NCBI GenBank assembly: GCA_964347915.1
Contig: CAYGAM010000005.1
Location: 1 to 45,577, forward strand
Origin: CAYGAM01 sp964347915
GTDB taxonomy: Archaea > Thermoproteota > Nitrososphaeria > Nitrososphaerales > Nitrosopumilaceae
Reading direction: 5' to 3'
DNA length: 45,577 bases
Below the pieces are notes generated by a model. It made no database searches. It was not told where the DNA came from and saw only the letters and a list, made by a program, of their open reading frames with translations. This document shows positions 1 to 6,098 of this stretch, in pieces. Every line of letters begins with the position of its first letter. Position 1 is the first letter of the stretch. The position numbers and the translations under genes are program-made.

Positions 1-115
1 TGCATGAATCTCCAACATTGCTTGCAGAACAAGACTTTTGTCAGGACAGCATGATTATGCATAGAGCATGCTGTACTAAATTTGGATCAAAGATGGACTG
101 CATTTGCGCCTAATC

Positions 116-379
116 TCAAATGTATACTGACTTGTGATCGCATACGCGAAAGAGTGTGATGATGTGATCATCGCGGTTAATCTTATACAACAATCTGTCA
201 CCCTTGCTCAATCTGTATGCATACAATTTTTTGTTTCGCTTGTATTTGCCAAGATCTGCTGGATTCTCTGATGCTATAATCTCATTTGTTGCTGTGTCTA
301 CAGCGCGTTGCCTATTGTGCCACATATTCTTGTACTGTTTTCTAAAGGTAGGCGTAGTTTCTGTGCTCCAATCAGTCAT
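116..379 (-). CDS. RelE/ParE-type toxin, copy 1
   Basis: Predicted 87-aa toxin of the RelE/ParE superfamily, which as a family cleaves ribosome-bound mRNA or poisons gyrase; which applies here cannot be told. The compact fold signature is visible in the C-terminal half: KLYAYRLSKGDRLLYKI followed by a strand and RVCDHKSVY. An upstream in-frame extension to 457 exists, but the ATG at 379 overlaps the antitoxin stop (ATGACTGA, positions 379-372), the usual translational coupling of toxin to antitoxin, and copy 2 has the same arrangement. It is second in a two-gene operon behind the antitoxin at 372-623. A diverged paralogue lies 1168 nt away at 1278-1547; toxins differ at many positions, unlike the antitoxin N-termini. 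Family call firm, activity inferred. Confidence 0.85.
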   Translation of the reverse strand: MTDWSTETTPTFRKQYKNMWHNRQRAVDTATNEIIASENPADLGKYKRNKKLYAYRLSKGDRLLYKINRDDHIITLFRVCDHKSVYI

Positions 380-623
380 CGCTGTGCAGACATTCCAAGA
401 GATCTTCTCTGGTATGGAATATCCTCCTGTCGTTGCTCTTCTCTCCCTCAATGACATCCAACACTTCTTCCGGTATCAAATCGTCCTCCTCATAAAGATC
501 TTTTAGATACTGCTCAAAGCTTTTTGTCTTTGAGATGTCACTCTCGTAAAAGTCATCTCGTATTATGGCCAGCTTGTCCTCTGGAAGATTGTGAAACGGA
601 TTTGCATGCTTGTTCTCTAACAT
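372..623 (-). CDS. Antitoxin partner, copy 1
   Basis: 83-aa acidic protein, first gene of the toxin-antitoxin operon. No DNA-binding family is recognised with certainty, but position, size, acidity (EEDDLIPEEVLDVIEGE) and overlap with a RelE-like toxin identify it as the antitoxin. The C-terminal 20 or so residues (RIFHTREDLLECLHSDD) probably contact the toxin, because this is the part that differs from copy 2, in step with the toxin. The ATG at 623 lies 26 nt from the centre of an ATATATA element at 646-652 that sits inside a perfect inverted repeat, consistent with a leaderless, autorepressed promoter. 158 nt of the coding region (442-599) are identical to copy 2. Confidence 0.82.
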   Translation of the reverse strand: MLENKHANPFHNLPEDKLAIIRDDFYESDISKTKSFEQYLKDLYEEDDLIPEEVLDVIEGEKSNDRRIFHTREDLLECLHSDD

Positions 624-638
624 AATTGTACATTACAT

Positions 639-659
639 AAATGCAATATATATGCATTT
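639..659 (-). promoter_or_regulatory. TATA box inside inverted repeat (TA operator, copy 1)
   Basis: AAATGCA - ATATATA - TGCATTT: 7-bp perfect arms around an AT heptamer centred 26 nt upstream of the antitoxin ATG. The spacing fits an archaeal TATA box for a leaderless transcript, so a protein bound to the arms would block TBP. Repression by the toxin-antitoxin complex is inferred from how TA operons generally work. Confidence 0.6.
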
Positions 660-1217
660 TTTTTAATACGTTGCAGTTCGTCTTTTGCCAGAGCAACAGT
701 TCAATTTTTCAGCAGATAGCGACGCCGCTGCCAGGATTGCAAGCACAATGCGTTTCTTCCAGCACGCAGGATAGTGCCAAGAAAGGATCATGTTCAATGC
801 GTGTTTTCTGTTGTATGGCATTGCTTGTTCTATTTCACGCACTGGGTATTGCGCATAATCAACGCCCGTGAATCCTATGCATAATCAGAATGTTTTGAGA
901 TAATCAACTTTTTTTGGACAATATTTTACAAAATTCTCAACTTTGCGCGTACGTCAATATTTAGTGTGGTCATCCGTGACGCGTGATTGAAGGTACGGCA
1001 TCGTCCTGTGTAAAGTATTGGCTATAGTATCTTCTGTGCCCTAGCATCTGAATGTTTCAAATCACCATGCTGTGTCAACCGTATGAAATCAATGCTGCTT
1101 AGCGTGTGTTTATGTCTGTAATTTTCATACTCAAAATAACCCTGCTTGCCAAAAAACCAGATAATAGAGGCAAACTCTTGCTGATACTTGTGGGACAAAC
1201 TTTCGCTGTCCGGATAT
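660..1217. other. Gene-free spacer between the duplicated TA operons
   Basis: About 560 nt of AT-rich sequence. Short open frames (e.g. 641-871 plus) show no domain, no promoter at the right distance and low-complexity composition. The duplication resumes near 1218, where the sequence downstream of the second toxin matches that downstream of the first (shared GATTATGCATA at 53 and 1221). Confidence 0.5.
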
Positions 1218-1277
1218 TTTGATTATGCATATGGGCTGCTAAGATCAACTTGGCTCAAATATGGACAGCTTTTGCGC

Positions 1278-1547
1278 CTAGTCTCTGCCGTATACTGACT
1301 TGTGATCGCATACGCGATAGAGTATGACTTTGTGATTATTGTAGTCAATCTTATACAACAATCTGTCACCCTTGCTCAACTTATATGCATACAATTTTTT
1401 GTTTTGTTTGTATCTGCCAAGATCTGCCGGATTCTCTGACGCACCAAGTACATCTACTGCTACATCCACAGCATGTTGCCTCTTATGTCCTATGTTCTTG
1501 TACTGTTTTCTAAAGGTGGGCGTTCTCTCAGTATTCCAATCAGCCAT
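1278..1547 (-). CDS. RelE/ParE-type toxin, copy 2
   Basis: 89-aa paralogue of the toxin at 116-379 with the same RelE/ParE signature (KLYAYKLSKGDRLLYKID, then ILYRVCDHKSVYG). Differences from copy 1 cluster in the N-terminal helices (for instance GHKRQHAVDVAVDVLGAS against WHNRQRAVDTATNEIIAS), the surface usually recognised by the antitoxin in this family. The ATG at 1547 overlaps the antitoxin stop by 8 nt, exactly as in copy 1. It ends two residues later than copy 1. Divergence together with the antitoxin C-terminus suggests the two pairs are insulated from each other; this is inference. Confidence 0.85.
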   Translation of the reverse strand: MADWNTERTPTFRKQYKNIGHKRQHAVDVAVDVLGASENPADLGRYKQNKKLYAYKLSKGDRLLYKIDYNNHKVILYRVCDHKSVYGRD

Positions 1548-1791
1548 CGCTGTGCAGATCTTCCAAGAGCTCTTCTATAGTATGGAATATCTTTCCATCT
1601 CTGGTTTTGTCTCCCTCAATGACATCCAACACTTCTTCCGGTATCAAATCGTCCTCCTCATAAAGATCTTTTAGATACTGCTCAAAGCTTTTTGTCTTTG
1701 AGATGTCACTCTCGTAAAAGTCATCTCGTATTATGGCCAGCTTGTCCTCTGGAAGATTGTGAAACGGGTTGGCATGCTTGTTCTCAGGCAT
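1540..1791 (-). CDS. Antitoxin partner, copy 2
   Basis: 83-aa paralogue of the antitoxin at 372-623. An ATG at 1806 gives a five-residue extension, but the ATG at 1791 (MPENKHANPFH) restores the same length and N-terminus as copy 1 (MLENKHANPFH) and is preferred. Residues encoded by 1610-1767 are identical to copy 1 at the DNA level; the C-terminus (DKTRDGKIFHTIEELLEDLHSDG) has drifted. An ATATAT element near 1814 lies about 23 nt upstream, in the 60-bp region shared with the divergent gene starting at 1852. Confidence 0.82.
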   Translation of the reverse strand: MPENKHANPFHNLPEDKLAIIRDDFYESDISKTKSFEQYLKDLYEEDDLIPEEVLDVIEGDKTRDGKIFHTIEELLEDLHSDG

Positions 1792-1851
1792 GCCTGTGTA
1801 TTGCATGTGTGATATATGTACATTTTTAATACAAATTTTTCAAACTCTGGC

Positions 1852-2505
1852 ATGGTACAAATAGGCGAGCCTGCTCCAAATCTGGAGATCTCAGAATGGG
1901 TGCAGGGGCTGCCCACCAACATTAGCAGCGAAAAGGACAAGATAATCCTGGTGGAAGTTTTCCAGGTAAACTGCCCAGGATGCTTTCTGTATGGAATGCC
2001 GCATGCAATATCAATATACAACAACTATGCCGACGACGGCGTCCGCGTTCTCGGCCTTGCAACTGCATTTGAAGACTATGACAAGAATACGCTTGAAAAT
2101 CTCAAAATGCTGGCAGAGACCGGCATCGTAGTAGGGGAGACAAAAACCATGCTGCAGCAGTACGGCAAGCTGGACGGCAACAAACTGCAGTACAAGATTC
2201 CGTTTGCGCTTGCCATGGACAAGCTGGTCAAGAACCCTGGCGCAACCCAGAGCCAGATAATGAATTTGATTCGTGCCCAGGTTCCTGACTTTGAATCGCA
2301 TCCTGCCGAAAGCCAGCAGTATATGGTGCGGCAGGCAACAGAATACCTGCAGGCCAAGCAGTATTCTGCCAAAACGTTTGAGATGTATTCGTTGCGCGGA
2401 ACGCCCTCTACGATTCTGATTGACAGAAAGGGCGTGCTTCGGGATGTGTCATTCGGACAAAACCCGTCGCTTGAATCGATGATTCAAAAGCTGGCAAGCG
2501 AATAG
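1852..2505 (+). CDS. Thioredoxin-fold (redoxin/AhpC-TSA-like) protein
   Basis: 217-aa protein with an N-terminal redoxin opening (MVQIGEPAPNLEI) and a CPGC pair at residues 41-44 on the strand-helix junction where thioredoxins carry CxxC. A later TPSTILIDRKG supplies the cis-proline and strand of the thioredoxin fold. A helical insertion of about 90 residues separates the two halves, as in TlpA/ResA-like and peroxiredoxin-like proteins. No signal peptide is visible, so a cytosolic thiol-disulfide role is likely. Start: an ATG at 1816 is also open, but the 1852 ATG has a TTTTTAATA element centred about 26 nt upstream and begins the fold correctly. Transcribed divergently from TA copy 2. Substrate unknown. 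Confidence 0.8.
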   Translation: MVQIGEPAPNLEISEWVQGLPTNISSEKDKIILVEVFQVNCPGCFLYGMPHAISIYNNYADDGVRVLGLATAFEDYDKNTLENLKMLAETGIVVGETKTMLQQYGKLDGNKLQYKIPFALAMDKLVKNPGATQSQIMNLIRAQVPDFESHPAESQQYMVRQATEYLQAKQYSAKTFEMYSLRGTPSTILIDRKGVLRDVSFGQNPSLESMIQKLASE

Positions 2506-2533
2506 GCGTGCGTTTTCAGATGACGCACCTGAA

Positions 2534-3001
2534 TCAAACGCGGTTCTTTAGTTCCTTGTCCTGTTTTATTCTGGGATGCGCAGGGTCTGCAAGAATTATC
2601 TCAAACCAATAATGTTTGCCGTCCTTGTATGCAAAGTACGATCCAAGCAGGCTCATGTTCGGATACCGCTTTAAGACTCTGTTCTCGGCTACCTGCTTCA
2701 TGCTGACATCGGCCTTGATTCTTGTAACGCCCAGGTGCTTTGGCCTTCTGCCGCCTTTGGGCCGCTGCCTTCTCATTCCGCCAACACCCACTCTCATTCT
2801 TACTGTAATTATTCCCTGCTTGGCCTTGTAGCCTAATCTGCGGGCGCGCTGTATTCTGCTCGGCTTGTCTATTCTCGTAATGGCCTCCTGTCTTCTCCAG
2901 GATATGACTCTCTCTCGGAGCTCTGGCGCGTTCTGCTTTAGCATGTCCATCCATACCTGGTCCTGGCGCGTCTTCATTGCAAGATAATTTCTGGATGTCA
3001 T
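2534..3001 (-). CDS. rpl15e: 50S ribosomal protein L15e
   Basis: Archaeal/eukaryotic-type L15e, a large-subunit protein. The family core is clear: LRERVISWRRQEAITRIDKP, RARRLGYKAKQGIITVRMRV, a glycine/arginine-rich GGMRRQRPKGGRRPK, then LKRYPNMSLLGSYFAYKDG and WFEIILADPAHPRIKQD. 155 aa from the ATG at 3001; an ATG at 3007 adds two residues and neither has a clear TATA element at leaderless distance. Single gene here, convergent with the thioredoxin-fold gene (28 nt between stops). Confidence 0.96.
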   Translation of the reverse strand: MTSRNYLAMKTRQDQVWMDMLKQNAPELRERVISWRRQEAITRIDKPSRIQRARRLGYKAKQGIITVRMRVGVGGMRRQRPKGGRRPKHLGVTRIKADVSMKQVAENRVLKRYPNMSLLGSYFAYKDGKHYWFEIILADPAHPRIKQDKELKNRV

Positions 3002-3149
3002 ATACATATATCTTTAGAATTGAGTCTGGGATTTGTCTGGCGCGGCATTGCGCTTTCTGCCATTGCAGTCTGACCATCGCTTTTGCGGGTCAGAGCCGTT
3101 TCTGAAATGCCGTATTTGGCTGTACTATAGTTTATTTAGTAAACATATT

Positions 3150-3185
3150 CTTTATAGTATAAACACTCTTTATAGTATAAACACT
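3150..3185 (+). promoter_or_regulatory. Two perfect 18-bp tandem repeats upstream of the PIN gene
   Basis: The unit CTTTATAGTATAAACACT occurs twice head to tail (3150-3167, 3168-3185) and is itself a near-palindrome around TTTATAGTATAAA. It lies 43 nt before the PIN start codon at 3228, upstream of the AT-rich core promoter. Looks like a double operator; binding protein unknown. Confidence 0.55.
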
Positions 3186-3227
3186 CTATCAATAGAATAT
3201 ATTAATTATGTATGATATACTATAATC

Positions 3228-3638
3228 ATGGAGCAACAAGTTGCATTTGATACGTGCACTGCGATAAACGTCCTGACATGCAATAGGTATGCAAAAAGAC
3301 TTCGCAAGAAGCTTCGCGGCAAGCCGCTTCGGATAATCCTGTGCGACATGGTAGTCAAAGAGCTGCAAAAGAAAAGATACAATATCACTCAGGTTATCTT
3401 GAGGATACAGAACGCGCTTGGAAGATCTGTTCATGTCGGCAGAATGAATGAGCAGCACATGGCTGCCGGAGAGCAGATTAGTGCGAGGTTTCATACATGC
3501 CACACTGGCGACAACTACATCCTTGCATACTGCAGGTCAGAGTCCATTCCGCTTATAACAGACGACCGAGACTTTCGCCGCGCCTGCAATTGCATGGGCG
3601 TTACCGCATTCTTTGCATCGGAGGCTGGAAACATCTAA
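3228..3638 (+). CDS. PIN-domain protein (putative RNase)
   Basis: 136-aa protein with the PIN nuclease layout. Acidic positions expected for the metal site are present: D8 (AFDTCTAINVL), E45 (VVKELQKK), D95 (HTGDNYILAYC) and D112/D113 (LITDDRDFRRAC). The family contains VapC toxins and rRNA-processing nucleases such as Nob1; the lack of a zinc ribbon and small size favour the VapC-like group. No VapB-type antitoxin precedes it; instead a 25-codon ORF overlaps its stop by one base. The upstream 100 nt are strikingly AT-rich and hold two 18-bp repeats. A hairpin plus T-run terminator follows the coupled ORF. Confidence 0.78.
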   Translation: MEQQVAFDTCTAINVLTCNRYAKRLRKKLRGKPLRIILCDMVVKELQKKRYNITQVILRIQNALGRSVHVGRMNEQHMAAGEQISARFHTCHTGDNYILAYCRSESIPLITDDRDFRRACNCMGVTAFFASEAGNI

Positions 3639-3715
3639 TGTCTGCCGTGCTGTATCCAAGAATAAAGAGAGAGTTTGACGACGACAAGAACCCAATGCTG
3701 TACAGGCGCCGCTAG
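3638..3715 (+). CDS. 25-aa ORF coupled to the PIN gene
   Basis: The ATG overlaps the last base of the PIN stop (TAATG at 3636-3640), a standard coupling arrangement, and the stop codon lies in the loop of the terminator hairpin. The peptide is highly charged (YPRIKREFDDDKNP, ending MLYRRR). It is too short for a VapB. Either a microprotein translated with the PIN protein or chance; the tight packing argues mildly for the former. Confidence 0.4.
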   Translation: MSAVLYPRIKREFDDDKNPMLYRRR

Positions 3716-3734
3716 TGCGGCCTCTTTTTTTTTT
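3706..3734 (+). terminator. Hairpin plus T10 terminator
   Basis: GCCGC-TAGT-GCGGC stem-loop (3708-3721) followed by CTC and ten T residues (3725-3734). Archaeal termination mainly needs the T-run; the hairpin makes this look like a bacterial intrinsic terminator. It ends the PIN operon. Confidence 0.7.
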
Positions 3735-4062
3735 CAAATTGAACGGCTGCAATGCCTATGAGGCGCCGCATCAATCTGGCGGCGCGCATGACGCCAATGC
3801 TGCTGAGACTGCACTATGAGAGATGACGGCATTCTATGATGCGATTGTGTCCTGGAATATGAAATTGTCATGCGCCGCAGAGCCATACCCAATGCAAATT
3901 AAACTGCGGATGCATGCAGTGCCGTTGAGATGGGCGGCAGCAAAACCGCGCGATGCGGCCAAGTTTTGCGGCGCACAATACCGGGATATCTCATGCGGGC
4001 GGCGCCTTTTTTTTGCCATGACTGGTTCGATTATCGCCTGGGCGAATATCTGGACAGATGCG
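3735..4062. other. Gene-free intergenic region
   Basis: About 330 nt between the PIN-operon terminator and the zinc-finger gene. Open frames here (3823-4080 plus, 3834-4226 minus) lack domain signals. Nothing else recognised. Confidence 0.4.
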
Positions 4063-4296
4063 CTACACCATAGATTCTGATTTTTCGCGGCGTGAACCTG
4101 GACTTTCTCTCGCGCTGCCGCCATAGCTGTGCATTTTTTGGAGATGGCTTCGCATTGCCTCCATGCTCGGGTACGACTCGCCGCACATCCTGCAGTCGTA
4201 CGCCCTGCTGGAATGAACCTCTGCATGATTCATCACCTCTTCAATTTTTGAGAATTTCTCGCCGCACTCTGGGCACTGGTGCTTTTTTGATATCAT
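4063..4296 (-). CDS. Two-finger C2H2 zinc-finger protein
   Basis: 77-aa protein with two classical C2H2 fingers: C8-x2-C11 with H24/H28, and C35-x2-C38 with H51/H56; the aromatic and hydrophobic core positions (F15, Y42, M22, M48) are in place. The tail after residue 57 is basic and Ser/Arg-rich. Small C2H2 proteins are frequent in Thaumarchaeota and probably bind nucleic acid. Its ATG overlaps the stop of the upstream zinc-ribbon gene (ATGA, 4296-4293), so the two are co-translated. Confidence 0.82.
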   Translation of the reverse strand: MISKKHQCPECGEKFSKIEEVMNHAEVHSSRAYDCRMCGESYPSMEAMRSHLQKMHSYGGSARESPGSRREKSESMV

Positions 4297-4703
4297 TCCA
4301 TCTCTGCCTTTTTGCCGTCCCAGCAGGCGCGGCAGAGCTGTCCGTCAATCTTCCATTTTGGCTTTGGATTGTACCGAATAAAGCCAAGCTTTGCACTGCA
4401 TATGCTGCAGTAGTTTTTCTTTGCGTTGTGCCCCTGCTCTTTTTTGTCAAAGCACTCTTTGCAAAGCAGGCCGTCCATGTCCCACTGCCACCGAGGCTCC
4501 CAGAGATCCGTTATTCTCTTGGTGGTCTTGCATGACGCGCAAGGCTGCCTTATCTTCCCTTCATAGAATTCCTTTGCCTTGTCAACGTAGCATTCTCCGC
4601 ATAGCGGGCCCTTGATGTTCCATTCGCGCTTTGGCTTGCTTTTGTGCTTGAGTTCCTTGCTGCATATGGCGCAGTATGCAGGCTTGCTGCCAAACAGTCC
4701 CAT
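4293..4703 (-). CDS. Triple zinc-ribbon protein
   Basis: 136-aa protein built from three repeats of CxxC - about 20-25 residues - CxxC: C11/C14 with C35/C38, C55/C58 with C81/C84, and C99/C102 with C124/C127. Each repeat carries a W-x-(I/M)-x-G-x-L-C segment (WNIKGPLC, WDMDGLLC, WKIDGQLC), so the protein arose by internal triplication of a treble-clef or ribbon unit. No family name is assigned. A TATA-like AAAAATAC element is centred about 26 nt upstream of the ATG. First gene of an operon with the C2H2 protein, suggesting a joint DNA- or RNA-binding function. Confidence 0.75.
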   Translation of the reverse strand: MGLFGSKPAYCAICSKELKHKSKPKREWNIKGPLCGECYVDKAKEFYEGKIRQPCASCKTTKRITDLWEPRWQWDMDGLLCKECFDKKEQGHNAKKNYCSICSAKLGFIRYNPKPKWKIDGQLCRACWDGKKAEME

Positions 4704-4785
4704 CGAAATAATATCGGCCTGGGAAGTATTTTTAGCTTTTAGAAATTAATTGATTTGGCCTTTACTTACAGGCCATGACTCTGTC

Positions 4786-4911
4786 CTAAGATTCGCTGAT
4801 AAGCTTCTCCAAGGCCTGGCTGGCGTTAAGCGTGCCGCTTGACTTGCCGTACTCTTCCAGCCTTTTGAGCTGATCCTTGGTAAAGCATACCGGTATTGTG
4901 CGCTTTGACAT
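4786..4911 (-). CDS. 41-aa ribbon-helix-helix (CopG-like) protein
   Basis: Small gene encoding MSKRTIPVCFTKDQLKRLEE, then YGKSSGTLNASQALEKLIS. The pattern is a short basic beta strand (RTIPVCF), helix A (KDQLKRLEEYGKSSG), turn and helix B (NASQALEKLIS), i.e. the RHH fold of CopG/Arc-type repressors. It would act as a dimer binding DNA through the paired strands. A GATATTAATC element is centred 25-26 nt upstream of the ATG, supporting a real leaderless gene. No toxin partner is adjacent, so it may be a stand-alone regulator. Confidence 0.65.
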   Translation of the reverse strand: MSKRTIPVCFTKDQLKRLEEYGKSSGTLNASQALEKLISES

Positions 4912-5182
4912 GCTTGGTGTGCCGCACCTTGATTAATATCCTTTGCGTTTTGGCGCCGAGCGCGCGGAATTTTGTCCAGAGCATTTGGCATACCTTGGTG
5001 TTTCCGAAATCTGCCGCGCATCATTTTGAAGCGGGCCGTATTGCACCATAAAAGTGCGGCTTCTGGGTATGGTATCCGGTATAACATTCAATGAATTTTC
5101 ATATGTGCCATCCTAAGAACTAACAACAATCGGCAGTTTTGCCTGATGAAACGCAAAAATACAGCCGATTTCATAGTGTATT

Positions 5183-5743
5183 GTGTTAGGCTACAAACTG
5201 CGCCCTTCTGGTACTGCATATCTTGCCGTGATTGCATTGTTTCTTGCGTCCTTCTTGTCGTATTATGCTGCTGCAAATACAGCCTGGACATCACTACTGA
5301 GCGCGCCCATAATAATAACGATATCAATGGCATCGTGGTTTTTGTTCTCAAGCGTGCTGCGGGGGCTGCGTGATCGGAATGCTGTCCTGATTGCAGCAAT
5401 ATCCGGCACTGCGCTGGCAATTCCGTCGCTGTCCACATTAGGTCCGATGTCATGGTCTATTGCAGGAGTCACTGCAGGATTTGCTGCGTTTGCACTGCGG
5501 GGAATGATGCCGTCAAAACGCGGGTATCTTGCAGTTTCGGTGTATGCGGCTTATTTTGGACTGCTGATGCTGGCAAGCCTTGCGTCGCAGACTGCGACGG
5601 TTTGGGATGCCGGCGACGGCATCGGCGCGTGGACAGGCACTGCCGAGCCGCCTTTGTGGAATTTTGAAGCAGAACTGTACATTGCCTCCATATCCGGACT
5701 TGCCGCCGCATTTGCGGTGATCAGGCGCTATTCCAATTTTTGA
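5183..5743 (+). CDS. Small integral membrane protein, unknown function
   Basis: 186-aa hydrophobic protein with about five predicted membrane segments (AYLAVIALFLASFLSYYAA; PIIITISMASWFLFS; NAVLIAAISGTALAI; SIAGVTAGFAAFALRG; YLAVSVYAAYFGLLML) and a final IASISGLAAAFAVI. Starts with GTG. I recognise no family. No clear partner: the upstream RHH gene is on the other strand and the next gene is the S-layer protein 355 nt downstream. Confidence 0.55.
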   Translation: MLGYKLRPSGTAYLAVIALFLASFLSYYAAANTAWTSLLSAPIIITISMASWFLFSSVLRGLRDRNAVLIAAISGTALAIPSLSTLGPMSWSIAGVTAGFAAFALRGMMPSKRGYLAVSVYAAYFGLLMLASLASQTATVWDAGDGIGAWTGTAEPPLWNFEAELYIASISGLAAAFAVIRRYSNF

Positions 5744-6060
5744 CAGCAGAGCCGGATTGCTTGACATCTGATGCATCTTGTTGCGCTTGGCACCAATCCT
5801 GTACTGAATGGCATGACAGTGCGGTCGCATGGCAAGATGCCGTGCGCCAAACACAAGATCTTGGCCGGGCGCTTTAAATGACTTTAAAACTGGCACCAAA
5901 TCTACATATGCTAAACACTGGAGGCCAAAATGTGCATTGACACGAAGAGTTTCGAATCAGATGCCCCCAAATCCGTATGTGCTAGCCTTTGAAAGCACTG
6001 CTGCAGTCGATTATGCACGCAGACTGCACCTGCACGTGTTTTGTGAACAAATTGTCCATT
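5744..6060. other. Long leader region before the S-layer gene
   Basis: About 320 nt without a convincing gene. Two TTTAA motifs at 5873-5890 and the true TATA-like element (next entry) are the only notable features; an open frame at 5829-6068 plus has no domain or coding character. Confidence 0.4.
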
Positions 6061-6063
6061 GCC

Positions 6064-6074
6064 TTTAAATATAA
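6064..6074 (+). promoter_or_regulatory. TATA box of the S-layer gene
   Basis: TTTAAATATAA centred about 29 nt upstream of the ATG at 6099, followed by an AT-rich 25 nt with no Shine-Dalgarno. This is a near-consensus archaeal TATA box, as expected for an abundantly expressed envelope protein. Confidence 0.7.
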
Positions 6075-6098
6075 TCTTAAGTCAGTCTAATCAATAAA

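Noticed and set aside
641..871. 76-aa plus-strand frame between TA copies
   Set aside because: Begins inside the TA operator, no promoter at correct distance and no recognisable fold.
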